Source: Pseudomonadota bacterium (GTDB taxonomy: Bacteria; Desulfobacterota; Binatia; Binatales; Binataceae). From it: a stretch of 64,000 nt of DNA. The position numbers and the translations under genes were made by a program. Shown here piece after piece: positions 39,149 to 50,570 of the stretch; positions within the stretch are counted from its first letter, which is position 1, and each line of letters opens with the position of its first letter. The stretch lies in contig JAJPIF010000006.1 in the NCBI GenBank assembly GCA_021324885.1, positions 152,554 to 216,553 of the forward strand, in the 5' to 3' direction. The notes under the pieces were generated by a model. The model ran no database searches. It worked only from the letters and a program-made list of their open reading frames with translations, and was not told the DNA's origin.

Positions 39149-40477
39149 ATGAAGGAAGCCAAAGAGGCCAAGGCGCTGAGCATAATCCAGCGTCTGCGCG
39201 AACATGGTTTTGTCGCGTATCTGGCCGGCGGATGCGTCCGCGATCGTCTCCTGGGCGTTAAAGCGAAGGACTTCGATATCGCCACCGACGCGCGCCCTGA
39301 AGCCGTGCAGCAGCTTTTCAGCAATACGATTGCGGTCGGCGCCAAATTCGGAGTCGTGCTGGTGTTGATTGACGGCGACCCATTCGAAGTCGCCACCTTT
39401 CGCGCTGATGCGCCCTACTTCGACGGCCGCCGCCCTTCGGCCGTGCGTTTCGGTTCGCTTGAGGCTGACGCCGCGCGGCGCGATTTCACCATCGGCGGAA
39501 TGTTTTACGATCCCCAATCCGAACGCGTGATCGACCTGGTCGGCGGCCAGCGCGATCTTCGCGCCGGCATCATTCGCGCTATCGGCGACCCGCGCCAGCG
39601 CTTCGCCGAGGACCGGCTGCGGATGTTGCGCGCGATTCGCTTCGCGGCCCGCCTCGACTTCGAGATTGAACCCGCCACTATGGAAGCGATTCGCCGCGCC
39701 GCACCCGCGATTACCGACATTTCCGCCGAACGAATCGGCGACGAACTGGTGATGATCGTAACCGAGGGGAAGGCAGCGCGCGGAATGGAATTGCTGCGGC
39801 AAAGCGGCCTGATGCGCCCGCTGCTACCCGAAGTCGAAGCGCTCATCGGATGCGAACAGCCAGCCAACTACCATCCTGAAGGCGACGTCTATCGCCATAC
39901 GATGCTGGCGATGTCGATGCTGGATTACGGATGCACGGAAACGCTGGCCTTCGGCGTCCTGTTTCATGACATTGCCAAGCCCCGCACGCGCGAAGTCAAG
40001 GGCGACAAGACCACGTTTTACGGCCATACCGAGCAGGGCTCCGAGATGGCAATTCAGATTCTACAGCGGCTGCGGCGTTCACGATTCGTGCAGAACCGGG
40101 TAGCTTACCTGGTGCGCTACCATCTGCGCCTGGGGGACGCGCCCAAAATGCGTCCGTCGACGCTGAAACGGATGCTGGCCGAAGACGGGTTCGACGAGCT
40201 GTTGTCGCTGGCGCGGATGGACGCCCTTGCTTCCAGCTCCTATCTTGGTTTCTACCACTTTTGCCGCCGCGCGATGCTTGCGCACGAGCCCCAACAGTTG
40301 CACCCGCCGCGCCTGCTCAACGGCAACGACTTGATCGCGATGGGATTCACGCCAGGTCCGGATTTCAAAACCATCCTCAAGCAAGTCGAAGATCTCCAAC
40401 TCGACGGTGAACTGGCCGATCGTGACGCCGCGATTGCCTGGGTGCGCGGCCATTTCCATCCTGCTCCAGAGGCCTGA
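39149..40477 (+). CDS. CCA tRNA nucleotidyltransferase / poly(A) polymerase family with HD domain
   Basis: 'GFVAYLAGGCVRDRLLGVKAKDFDIATDARPEAVQQLF', 'RRDFTIGGMFYDP', HD 'LFHDIAKPRTREVKGDKTTFYGHTEQG'; start at MKEAKEAKAL. Confidence 0.93.
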   Translation: MKEAKEAKALSIIQRLREHGFVAYLAGGCVRDRLLGVKAKDFDIATDARPEAVQQLFSNTIAVGAKFGVVLVLIDGDPFEVATFRADAPYFDGRRPSAVRFGSLEADAARRDFTIGGMFYDPQSERVIDLVGGQRDLRAGIIRAIGDPRQRFAEDRLRMLRAIRFAARLDFEIEPATMEAIRRAAPAITDISAERIGDELVMIVTEGKAARGMELLRQSGLMRPLLPEVEALIGCEQPANYHPEGDVYRHTMLAMSMLDYGCTETLAFGVLFHDIAKPRTREVKGDKTTFYGHTEQGSEMAIQILQRLRRSRFVQNRVAYLVRYHLRLGDAPKMRPSTLKRMLAEDGFDELLSLARMDALASSSYLGFYHFCRRAMLAHEPQQLHPPRLLNGNDLIAMGFTPGPDFKTILKQVEDLQLDGELADRDAAIAWVRGHFHPAPEA

Positions 40478-40498
40478 ACGGGCCGTATCTCGGCGCAA

Positions 40499-41989
40499 GT
40501 GCAAAACCTGCTGGAAGCCTGCGCAATTACCAAACACTTCGGCGCGACCGTCGCCCTTGACGCTGTCGATTTCAGCGCCAGAGCGGGAGAAATCCATGCG
40601 CTGCTTGGACAAAACGGCGCGGGCAAAACCACCCTGATGAACATACTGGCGGGCCATCTGCGGCCCGATCTCGGCACGGTTACGCTTGACGGCGTTGCGA
40701 TTAAAACGGCCTCGCCACAAACCGCCTTGCGCGCTGGAATTGCGGCCGTCCATCAAAGCCCGATGCTGTTCGAGCATCTGAGCGCCGTCGAAAATCTGGC
40801 GTTAGGCGGCTTTGTGCGGCGCGGATTAGCTTTGAACGAGGTTGCCGAACGGGCAGGGGCGATGGCACGGTCGCTCAGTTTCCCCGTGCAACTGCCGCCA
40901 AAGAACCTGACTGGATTGTCGCTCGCACAACGGATGCGCCTTGAAATTCTGCGCGCGCTCAGCTTCCAGCCGCGCGTGCTGATGCTTGACGAACCCACCG
41001 GGCTGCTTGCACCCGGCGAGCTCAGCGGCTTTCTTGATTTGCTGCGGGCTTTGCGCAATCGCGGATGCGCGGTCGTGTTCATCACTCACAAGCTGGCCGA
41101 GGCGATGGCGGTCGCCGATCGCATCACGATGCTGCGGGCCGGACGCGTGGTCGATCAAACTTCACCGCCGCAGACCACCATCGAGCAACTGGCCGCGCTG
41201 ATGCTCGGAAATGCGGTGGAACTCGCCCGCCCGAAAAAGTCTCATCGCCGTGGAGCCGAGGTTTTGAGGCTCGAGGGTCTCAGCCTGGAAGTGGACGGCG
41301 TGGCGCTTGTGGACGAAGTCTCGCTGCGTCTACATGCGGGCGAAATCCTGGCCATCGCAGGAGTGGACGGCAACGGCCAGCGTGAACTGGCGGAAATACT
41401 GGCCTGTTCCCGCCGCCCAACCAGCGGCCAAATCCTGCTTCACGGACAACCCGCCGGCGCTCGCGCGATGGGTCAGATCGCCGTCGTGCCGCAAAACCGC
41501 GACCAGGAAGGGCTGATTCCCGGCATGGAGCTATGGGAGAATCTGCTGCTCTCACCGGCGCTGCGCCGTCAAATGCAAACCGCCGGAGTGCAGCGGCGCT
41601 CCGCGGCAATCGCGCTGTGTTCGGTGCTGCTCAAGCGCTTCTCCATTCGCGCGCGAAGCCCCCGTCAAAAGGCCGCCGATCTTTCGGGGGGCCATCGCCA
41701 GCGCCTGATGATCGCGCGCGCACTGGCCTCGCGTCCCGCGGTACTCGTGGCTCACGACCTCACGCGCGGCCTGGATGTCAGTGCCGCCGCGGAAGTCAGC
41801 CGCATCGTGCGCGAGTTTGCCGATCAGGGCGGCGCTGCAATCATGATCTCGACCGATCTCGACGAGGTTTTCGGCCTCGGCGACCGCATAGCCGTAATCA
41901 GCCGCGGCCGGCTGTTCGAAGTCCCCACTGCCAACCTCACCATCGAACGGGTCGGCCTGCTGATGGCCGGGGTCGGCCAACACCGGTGA
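40499..41989 (+). CDS. Nucleoside/sugar-type ABC transporter ATP-binding protein (two ABC domains)
   Basis: 'LLGQNGAGKTTLMNILAGHLRPDLG', 'LSLAQRMRLEILRALSFQPRVLMLDEPTGLLAPGE', second domain 'GVDGNGQRELAEIL'; GTG start. Confidence 0.92.
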   Translation: MQNLLEACAITKHFGATVALDAVDFSARAGEIHALLGQNGAGKTTLMNILAGHLRPDLGTVTLDGVAIKTASPQTALRAGIAAVHQSPMLFEHLSAVENLALGGFVRRGLALNEVAERAGAMARSLSFPVQLPPKNLTGLSLAQRMRLEILRALSFQPRVLMLDEPTGLLAPGELSGFLDLLRALRNRGCAVVFITHKLAEAMAVADRITMLRAGRVVDQTSPPQTTIEQLAALMLGNAVELARPKKSHRRGAEVLRLEGLSLEVDGVALVDEVSLRLHAGEILAIAGVDGNGQRELAEILACSRRPTSGQILLHGQPAGARAMGQIAVVPQNRDQEGLIPGMELWENLLLSPALRRQMQTAGVQRRSAAIALCSVLLKRFSIRARSPRQKAADLSGGHRQRLMIARALASRPAVLVAHDLTRGLDVSAAAEVSRIVREFADQGGAAIMISTDLDEVFGLGDRIAVISRGRLFEVPTANLTIERVGLLMAGVGQHR

Positions 41990-42197
41990 CTTGCAAAATT
42001 GCTGAGGCGGACCGCCGTGCCTACCATGGCACGCGGCCAAGCCACGCCACCATTGTGGTTAGCCAGGATAGGCGGGTCGCGCGCCGGATTGCTAAAGAGT
42101 GCTCGACTGTCAATAGCCGGCAGGAGCGTCTGCCCGACTGGAAAATTTGGATGAATTGGGCTGAATTCGGAGTTGGGATGTTAAAACGAAATCCACG

Positions 42198-43256
42198 ATG
42201 TCACCCGTGATTTCCGCAACCGTTAAGCCATTAGCCGCGATGGCTGTTGCGATCGGCCTGCTGGCCATTGGGCTGGCAGCGTTGGGGGCTAATCCCGCCG
42301 TCACCCTGACCGCGCTGCTAAGCGGGGCGTTCGGAGATTGGCTGGCCGTCGCTGATACGCTGCTGAAGGCGACGCCGCTGGTGTTTACCGGGTTGAGCGT
42401 AAGCCTCGCCTTTTCAGGATCAATATGGAACATCGGCGCCGAAGGCCAGTTGCTGTTCGGCGCGCTGGCTGCGACCGCCTGCGGTATCCATCTGGCGCGT
42501 TGGTCCCATGTTGCGGCGATTTCAGCCGTCCTGGGCGCGGGCGCCATCGCCGGTGCCTTGGCAGGCGCGCTTTGCGGATGGCTGCGGACGCGTTTTTCGG
42601 TCAACGAAGTAATCAGCACGATCATGCTCAACTTTATCGCGCTGCAAGCCGTCAGTTGGGCCGTTCATGGGCCGCTGATGGAGCCGTCGCATTCCTATCC
42701 GATCAGCCAAAAGCTACCTGCCGCCGCCTGTATGCACTGGTTTTTTCCTCCCAGCCGGCTTAATTGTGGGTTGCTGCTCGCGATTGGGTTGGCTCCCGCC
42801 TGTTATTTCTGGCTATACCGCACCAATTCGGGCTTTGAACTCCGCGCCGTGGGCAGGAATCCGCGCGCAACCGCGTTTTTTGGAATTGCCGCCGGTCCCA
42901 TCACAGTGGTGGCGATGGCTCTCAGTGGCGGTCTCGCGGGTCTGGGCGGTGCCGTGCAGGTCTGCGCTATCACCCAGCGCCTGTTCGAGCGTTTTTCTCC
43001 CGGATGGGGCTATGAAGCGATCGCGGTAGCGTTGGTGGCGCGGCTTAATCCACTGGCCGTGGTTCCCAGCGCGCTATTCTTCGGTGCGCTGGACAACGGC
43101 GCCCAGGTAATCCAGCGCACGCAAGGGGTCTCGCCGGTCCTGGTCCAGGCCGCACAAGGACTGATAATTTTCGTGCTCCTGGCCTTCGATACCCCAATAC
43201 TGGCGCGAGGGCGCTCCGCCACGCTCCCTCACCACAAGCAACCCGCTGATGCTTGA
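42198..43256 (+). CDS. ABC transporter permease (branched-chain/BMP-type nucleoside family)
   Basis: 'GLSVSLAFSGSIWNIGAEGQLLFGALAAT', 'VNEVISTIMLNFIALQ', 'GRNPRATAFFGI'. Confidence 0.9.
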   Translation: MSPVISATVKPLAAMAVAIGLLAIGLAALGANPAVTLTALLSGAFGDWLAVADTLLKATPLVFTGLSVSLAFSGSIWNIGAEGQLLFGALAATACGIHLARWSHVAAISAVLGAGAIAGALAGALCGWLRTRFSVNEVISTIMLNFIALQAVSWAVHGPLMEPSHSYPISQKLPAAACMHWFFPPSRLNCGLLLAIGLAPACYFWLYRTNSGFELRAVGRNPRATAFFGIAAGPITVVAMALSGGLAGLGGAVQVCAITQRLFERFSPGWGYEAIAVALVARLNPLAVVPSALFFGALDNGAQVIQRTQGVSPVLVQAAQGLIIFVLLAFDTPILARGRSATLPHHKQPADA

Positions 43257-44160
43257 CGCTTTCCTCAGTTCGACCATCAGCATGGCCGCACCACTGCTGC
43301 TTGCCGCCCTGGGTGAACTGCTGGTCGAACAAAGCGGCCTCATCAATATTGGGATTGAAGGGGTGATGCTGACCGCAGCGTTCTGCGCGATGGCAGCGGC
43401 ATACGCCACGGGAAGCATCGCGACCGGACTGGGCTGCGCCATTGCGGGCGCCCTTTTGATGTCGGGTTTGTTTGCTGTCATGGCCGTGAACCTGGCCGTA
43501 AATCAGGTCGTGGCGGGCACCGCACTTGATATTTTCGCGCTCGGGGTAACCGGCGTGCTTTACCGTCGTATATTCGGCGAAACCGGTAAGGCCCTGACCG
43601 TGCGCACGCTGCGCGGGGTCTTTCGCGGCGCGCTCGCACGCCTGCCGTTGGTCGGTCCCGCTCTGCTCCAGCAAAATGGCCTGGTGTACTTCGCCTTTTT
43701 GATGGTGCCGGTCTTGCACTTGGTTCTTTACCGTACCCGCTGGGGCCTCAAACTGCGCGCCGCCGGCGAAAGACCCGAGGCCGCGGACGCCCTGGGCCTG
43801 GGCGTTTACTGCTTGCGATGGCAGGCGCTGATGATCTCGGGCGTGATGACCGGATTGAGCGGCGCTTACCTGACGCTCGGATATGCCAACACCTTCGTGG
43901 AAGGGATGTCAGCGGGACGCGGATTTATCGCGCTTTCGATCGTTATCCTTGGCGGATGGCGTCCCGTGCGTATCGCAATCGCATCGCTCCTGTTCGGCGC
44001 CGCCCTCGCCCTGCAATTCGTCCTACAAGCGGTAAATACCGGCCTCCCCTACCAACTTTTCCTCGCCTTGCCCTATGTCCTGACGCTGGTTGTGCTGACG
44101 ATACTCGGCGGGCAGGGGCCGGTGCCCAGCGCATTGGGCGAACCTTACGTCCGAGAATAA
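43249..44160 (+). CDS. ABC transporter permease (BMP-type nucleoside family)
   Basis: 'LLAALGELLVEQSGLINIGIEGVMLTAAFCAMAA', 'VNQVVAGTALDIFALGVTG', 'SAGRGFIALSIVILGGWRP'. Confidence 0.9.
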   Translation: MLDAFLSSTISMAAPLLLAALGELLVEQSGLINIGIEGVMLTAAFCAMAAAYATGSIATGLGCAIAGALLMSGLFAVMAVNLAVNQVVAGTALDIFALGVTGVLYRRIFGETGKALTVRTLRGVFRGALARLPLVGPALLQQNGLVYFAFLMVPVLHLVLYRTRWGLKLRAAGERPEAADALGLGVYCLRWQALMISGVMTGLSGAYLTLGYANTFVEGMSAGRGFIALSIVILGGWRPVRIAIASLLFGAALALQFVLQAVNTGLPYQLFLALPYVLTLVVLTILGGQGPVPSALGEPYVRE

Positions 44161-44384
44161 AAAAGCAAAGGACGCCGCGAAAAGAGCGCGGAAGATCATT
44201 TTACGTCGATTTGTCCGACAAGTTGTGAAACAATTCAATCAAACTGATTATTCCGCGCATACCACCTGGGCAATGCGCCGATCCGTTGCAAGCCCGCAGG
44301 TGGTAAGTCCAGGACGAAAATCAGACGGCGGATTCAATAATCTGTGTTTCGGCTCGTTGGACCGTTTGGGTAAGGAGGGATTGG

Positions 44385-45191
44385 ATGGAATTTCTGCTGT
44401 ATTGGGGGACTGCCGCTCAGATGGCCTTTATTATAATCGTCTTTGGCGGCGGCAGTGTCGCGGGCCTGTACATCGTCAGGCGCCTGGTGCCGCTCGATCG
44501 CCTGCAGAAAAATCACGAGATCGCGAGCGTCACCTTCGGCGTGCTGGGAGCTTTTTACGGTCTGGTGCTGGCTTTTGTGATCGTCGCCACCTGGGAGCGC
44601 TTCAGCGAGGCCAACGCCAACACGCACGACGAAGCGACCGCGCTGGAGTCGCTGTACAAGCTGGGCGCAGCGTTATCGGAGCCGATCAGCAGCCGCATCG
44701 ATGAGGCGGTTTTGCAATATACGCGCACCGTAATTTACGAGGAGTGGCCTCAAATGGCTCGAAGGCGCTTCCGGCCGGATAAGGCCGGCGCCCAGGAGAT
44801 GTGGTCCGCAGTGCTCTCCTACCATCCGATAGACGGCCGGGAACAATTGCTGATGGACAAGGCGATCGATCAACTCAACGAGATCAGCCGCACCCGAAGC
44901 GAGCGCCTGCTCTTTTATGACGACGACCTTCCCGCAGTTGTCTGGCTGGTGATTTACCTGGGATGTCTGATTACGATCGGCTTCAGCTACTTCTTCGGCG
45001 GTGACATCTTCCGCGCCCAGATGACCATGTGCCTGTTCTTTTCGATCCTGCTGGGAATGACAATCCTGGCAATTTTGGAAATGGCGCATCCGCACCAGGG
45101 CCGCGTTGCGGTACCCGACCAGCCGTTCCGATACGCGCTTGCGCGCATGCAGGAGCTGGCCAACTACCGGATGGCAAAAATCACGCACTGA
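44385..45191 (+). CDS. DUF4239-type membrane protein
   Basis: Two N-terminal and two C-terminal TM helices; 'TFGVLGAFYGLVLAFVIVATWERFSEANANTHDEATALESLYKLGAAL'. Confidence 0.8.
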   Translation: MEFLLYWGTAAQMAFIIIVFGGGSVAGLYIVRRLVPLDRLQKNHEIASVTFGVLGAFYGLVLAFVIVATWERFSEANANTHDEATALESLYKLGAALSEPISSRIDEAVLQYTRTVIYEEWPQMARRRFRPDKAGAQEMWSAVLSYHPIDGREQLLMDKAIDQLNEISRTRSERLLFYDDDLPAVVWLVIYLGCLITIGFSYFFGGDIFRAQMTMCLFFSILLGMTILAILEMAHPHQGRVAVPDQPFRYALARMQELANYRMAKITH

Positions 45192-45271
45192 AGCGCGAAA
45201 CTGGAACTTTTCACGAAAAAGGGGCAGGGTAGGGGCGATTTCCCTTCGTTCCCGATTTTCAGGAGGTTTTT

Positions 45272-45673
45272 ATGCAAGGCTTCAAGGAGTTCTTGTTGCG
45301 CGGCAACGTGGTGGATATGGCAGTGGGTATCGTGGTCGGAGCCGCTTTCGGCACCGTGGTCTCTTCTTTCGTAAAGGATCTGATGACGCCGTTTATCGCG
45401 GCCGTGGTGAAAAAGCCCGATTTCTCGCGGATCGCCTTTGAAATCAACGGCAGCAAGTTTCTGATTGGCGACTTCGCCAACGCCGTGGTCTCGTTTATTT
45501 TGATTTCCGCCGCCGTCTATTATGCGGTGGTGCTGCCGGTCAACGCGCTGGTATCGCGCGCGCGCAAACAACCGCCTCCCGATCCCACAACCAAGAAATG
45601 CCCGGAATGCGCCAGTGAAATTCCGATCCAGGCCCGGCGATGCGCCTTCTGTACCTCGGCGCTGGTGGCCTGA
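45272..45673 (+). CDS. mscL: Large-conductance mechanosensitive channel with C-terminal zinc-ribbon-like segment
   Basis: 'GFKEFLLRGNVVDMAVGIVVGAAFGTVVSSFVKDLMTPFIAAV'; C-terminus 'KKCPECASEIPIQARRCAFCTSAL'. Confidence 0.93.
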   Translation: MQGFKEFLLRGNVVDMAVGIVVGAAFGTVVSSFVKDLMTPFIAAVVKKPDFSRIAFEINGSKFLIGDFANAVVSFILISAAVYYAVVLPVNALVSRARKQPPPDPTTKKCPECASEIPIQARRCAFCTSALVA

Positions 45674-45741
45674 TCGCTGTCGAAAATTTCAAACTCGAAG
45701 ATAGCCGCTCTCCCAAATCCTTCCCGTCGCGCCACAGTGCC

Positions 45742-45791
45742 CTCATCCTCCCCTCTCCCTGGGACCGGTCAGGAAGAGGGGAAAGGATGAG
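45742..45791. repeat. Palindromic C/G-tract repeat element
   Basis: CTCATCCTCCCCTCT...AGAGGGG(AA)AGGATGAG, about 15-bp stem; resembles the diverged copy near 10800. Confidence 0.5.
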
Positions 45792-45809
45792 AGCTGGCCC
45801 AGGAGGACC

Positions 45810-46757
45810 CTAGGGACGGGGCAGTACCAGCACCTCAGAGCGCGCCATCTGCAGATTAAGCCGCGCAAGGTAAACTGGCAAACCGTTGGAATCTACGGCC
45901 ACATGCGTGGAGCCGTCGCATTGGCACCAGACGCTGAAGGCGTCGTTGATGCGGGCGAACTTCTCGGGCGCAATCGCTGATTGCTTCAGGTTGTCATCAG
46001 GGACCTTCAGTTCAAGCGTATGCCCTGTGATCGCGATCGCCGAAAGCATCGGCACCCCAGCCGCCGAGGTGTCGCGTCCGATCCAGCGCTTGAACGCCCG
46101 CTGGTTCATCATGTGCAAGCCGGGATAGTCCTCGTTCAGAACCACCAGAACATGACGGACGTGGCGTTTGCTGTGGCGCAGCGAAATCTGGTCGCGGCGG
46201 TCGACCGCGGTCCACAACTGCCGCTCCATCCGGGAAACATTGCCGGTGTCATCTGGAGCGACTCGCAAGTAAGTCTGCAACGCTGAGGAGGCCCGGCCGA
46301 TATCACCGTTGTGCAAGGCCTGTTGGAAACTCGCCGCTTCCTGACGCTTTAAATCGCTGTCGATTGCGGCCAACCGCGGGCCGCTCGAACTGCCCGGCTC
46401 CTGCACCGCTTGTTGGCAGGTCAGGTGCTGACGCCATAACGAATAGGTCGGCGGGCCGATTTGAACCTCGGTGCTGCAAAGGTCGTCCTTTGCCTCGCGA
46501 CGCTCTTGCGCATTCAACGAGGGATCCTGCAAGGCCGCTTCCAACTCCCGATGGGCCTGTGCATAATTGCCGGAGTCGATGCTGGTGCGGGCCGAGGACA
46601 GCATCGCGTTGGTGCACCCGCTCAACGTAGCTAACCAGAGCGAAGCGAGGACCTGCAGCCAGAATAGCAGCGGGTAGCGCTGGAGGGGCAGGTTGGCAAA
46701 CCGGGCCCCAGCCTCACCGATGCTTGCGACTGGCGCTGACCAGACGGTACCGTTCAT
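45810..46757 (-). CDS. Lipoprotein with TPR-like helical region
   Basis: Lipobox 'LWLATLSGC'; 'IDSGNYAQAHRELEAALQDPSLNAQERREAKDDL'; start uncertain. Confidence 0.6.
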   Translation of the reverse strand: MNGTVWSAPVASIGEAGARFANLPLQRYPLLFWLQVLASLWLATLSGCTNAMLSSARTSIDSGNYAQAHRELEAALQDPSLNAQERREAKDDLCSTEVQIGPPTYSLWRQHLTCQQAVQEPGSSSGPRLAAIDSDLKRQEAASFQQALHNGDIGRASSALQTYLRVAPDDTGNVSRMERQLWTAVDRRDQISLRHSKRHVRHVLVVLNEDYPGLHMMNQRAFKRWIGRDTSAAGVPMLSAIAITGHTLELKVPDDNLKQSAIAPEKFARINDAFSVWCQCDGSTHVAVDSNGLPVYLARLNLQMARSEVLVLPRP

Positions 46758-46896
46758 GAAAAAAATCGCACCCCGCGAAAAACCCGGCGGATAGCAACGC
46801 GTATGCCTGCAAAAACCGCAGCCATTTCCGTTAGAAAAAGCCCTAGCGCGCATGTAAAAACTACACCTTACAAAGGGCCGGCAGACTGGAAAATTA

Positions 46897-47649
46897 ATGG
46901 ACCCGGACAATCCCTACGCCCGCATCCGTGAAGCGACCGCCGCCGAGCGGGTAAAAATTTACGCTGAAATTTACGATTCCGGTCCGGCCGTTAGGAGCCC
47001 AGGGACAGACAAGGTTAGCGCACCTTCAGCGCGCCGGCGCCGGCGGCTGGCCCTTTACTCCAAAATCATCGGCGGAGGCCACCGCGCAATCGTGGAAATC
47101 GGCTGCGGCAGCGGCGATCTGACTTGTGCGCTGGCCGAACTGGCGCAACGCGTCGTCGGCATCGATATGGCCGGAGCGGTCCTGGGCCTGGCAAGGGAGC
47201 GCATCCGCCAGCTCCCGGCCAATCTGGCACAGCGGGTCCAATTGATCAAAATGAACGCGGTTAGCCTTGAGTTTGCCAAAGAGGTGTTCGACTGCGCCAT
47301 AAGCACTTCCATGATCGAGCATCTGCACCCCGACGACGTCGATACCCATCTGCGTGAAACCTGGCGCGTCCTCAAACCGGGGGGCCGCTACCTGGTCTGG
47401 TGCCCCAACCGCCTCGGCCACCATAAGGATCGCCCGGACCATCTCAGTATGATGTCATACGCCGAATTGGTGGACCGGATGCGTCGCGCGCGTTTTGTGG
47501 ATTTTGTCTCGCCGTTATTTACCGGGCCACCGATGGTTGATACGCGGCTCAAGATATGCTGGGAACAGGCTCTCAGCCGCGCCCATATCGGCGTGTTCTG
47601 GAGCCATCTCGGAATCAGGAACATGCTTGTCGTCGCGCGCAAACCGTAA
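46897..47649 (+). CDS. SAM-dependent class I methyltransferase
   Basis: 'IVEIGCGSGDLTCALAELAQRVVGIDMAG', 'STSMIEHLHPDDVDTHLRETWRVLKPGGRYLVWCPN'. Confidence 0.9.
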   Translation: MDPDNPYARIREATAAERVKIYAEIYDSGPAVRSPGTDKVSAPSARRRRRLALYSKIIGGGHRAIVEIGCGSGDLTCALAELAQRVVGIDMAGAVLGLARERIRQLPANLAQRVQLIKMNAVSLEFAKEVFDCAISTSMIEHLHPDDVDTHLRETWRVLKPGGRYLVWCPNRLGHHKDRPDHLSMMSYAELVDRMRRARFVDFVSPLFTGPPMVDTRLKICWEQALSRAHIGVFWSHLGIRNMLVVARKP

Positions 47650-47661
47650 GTCGCGCCAGCT

Positions 47662-47979
47662 TCATTTTTCAGCAAGAAGGCTTCGCAGCATCTTGCGCAG
47701 ACGCGGCGTGGATTTCAAGGCGGCAGCGAGTTCGTCAAGATCAGCCTGATCGACAATCAGCGGCGAGCGCTGAAACCTGCCTCGATGGTCATAGTAGCAG
47801 AAGCGGACCTGGCTGGCGCCTGCCGCCGGGCCTGTGCGGAAATCCAGCAGCTGAATAGCGGGACAATGGTAGGGACCGCTGGTTCGGACCTCCTCCGCGA
47901 TAACTCCGGAGCCCCAATGCACAGAGAATGTTCGGAGTTTCGCCGGAGAATGCCTGTTGCTTCTTAAACGTTGGCGCAT
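47662..47979 (-). CDS. Hypothetical protein
   Basis: 105-aa ORF ending 'RGRFQRSPLIVDQADLDELAAALKSTPRLRKMLRSLLAEK'; convergent with methyltransferase; no family recognised. Confidence 0.45.
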   Translation of the reverse strand: MRQRLRSNRHSPAKLRTFSVHWGSGVIAEEVRTSGPYHCPAIQLLDFRTGPAAGASQVRFCYYDHRGRFQRSPLIVDQADLDELAAALKSTPRLRKMLRSLLAEK

Positions 47980-48269
47980 GCCTGAGCATTTTCTCGCGCC
48001 GATTCGATTTGCAACCGATCCCGTGGTCGAGACTGGACGGGTTCCGGCCGGGGCGAATTTCCAAGCACCCATGGCTGTATCCGAACGGGCCGAGGTGATG
48101 CCTTTTTGGAGCCACACGAAACGGGGGTAGGTTGGCGGTCAGCGAAATATGAGCCCAAAGCTGGGCTGTATGGCAGGAAGACGGCGGGAATTGAAAAATC
48201 GGCTCGGAATTTGCTTCACCAAAGCGCAGCTCCGGGAAAGCAGAGAAAGCCGAGTGGAATGCCATCTCG

Positions 48270-49772
<1,503 letters not shown>

Positions 49773-49820
49773 ACCTTCGCGGCGTCCGAAGGCCATCAAT
49801 CGGCGAGATTCAGCCATACG

Positions 49821-50570
49821 TTGCCAAGAGTGGAGAATTACATGGTCGAGCAAATGCGAGAGGAAATCGTCCACCAAGTACGTGCCGCCCTGGAACACGA
49901 GCCGCGCCTTAACCTCCATCGTTTTCCACTCCTTATCCGCCAGGCCTCGGACGGAACCGTGGTGCTGCAAGGCGAAACTCAAAGCGTCGCGGCCAAAAAA
50001 CTGGCCCTCGAGGTAGCCGCCGCGACGCCCGGCGTAGCCGACATTATTGACCGATTACATGTCGCTCCGGCGCGCCACATGGGCGACGGCGAGATCCGCG
50101 ACCATGTGCGTGACGCCCTGCTGCAGGAGCCCGTCTTTCAAAACCATATAATCCGCACCGCCTCGGGCGGCCGCGACAAGAATGCGCCCTCGCCGGGGCT
50201 ATCCCGTTATATAGAGATTGCTGTCGAGGAGGGCGTCGTCGCCCTTGACGGGCAGGTCGGTAGCTTGTCCCACAAGTCCCTGGCGGGGACGTTGGCCTGG
50301 TGGGTACCCGGAACCCGCGACGTGATCAATGCGATTGACATTGTGCCGCCGCAGCAGATCAACGACGCCGAGATCAATGATGCCGTGATGCTCATTCTGG
50401 AGAAGGACCCATGGGTAAACACGAGCCGAATCCGCGTGCTTACCCGCAATCGCATAGTCGTTTTGGAGGGTTATGTGAGCAGTTCGGATGAACGGGAGAT
50501 GGCTGATATGGATGCATGGTGCGCTTTCGGCGTCGACCTGGTAATGAACCGTCTGGAAGTCCAACCGTAA
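49821..50570 (+). CDS. BON-domain protein (about three BON units)
   Basis: 'IRQASDGTVVLQGETQSVAAKKLALEVAAATPGVADIIDRLHV', 'IEIAVEEGVVALDGQVGSLSHKSLAGTLAWWVPGTRDVINAIDI', 'TRNRIVVLEGYVSSSDEREMADMDAW'. Confidence 0.85.
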   Translation: MPRVENYMVEQMREEIVHQVRAALEHEPRLNLHRFPLLIRQASDGTVVLQGETQSVAAKKLALEVAAATPGVADIIDRLHVAPARHMGDGEIRDHVRDALLQEPVFQNHIIRTASGGRDKNAPSPGLSRYIEIAVEEGVVALDGQVGSLSHKSLAGTLAWWVPGTRDVINAIDIVPPQQINDAEINDAVMLILEKDPWVNTSRIRVLTRNRIVVLEGYVSSSDEREMADMDAWCAFGVDLVMNRLEVQP

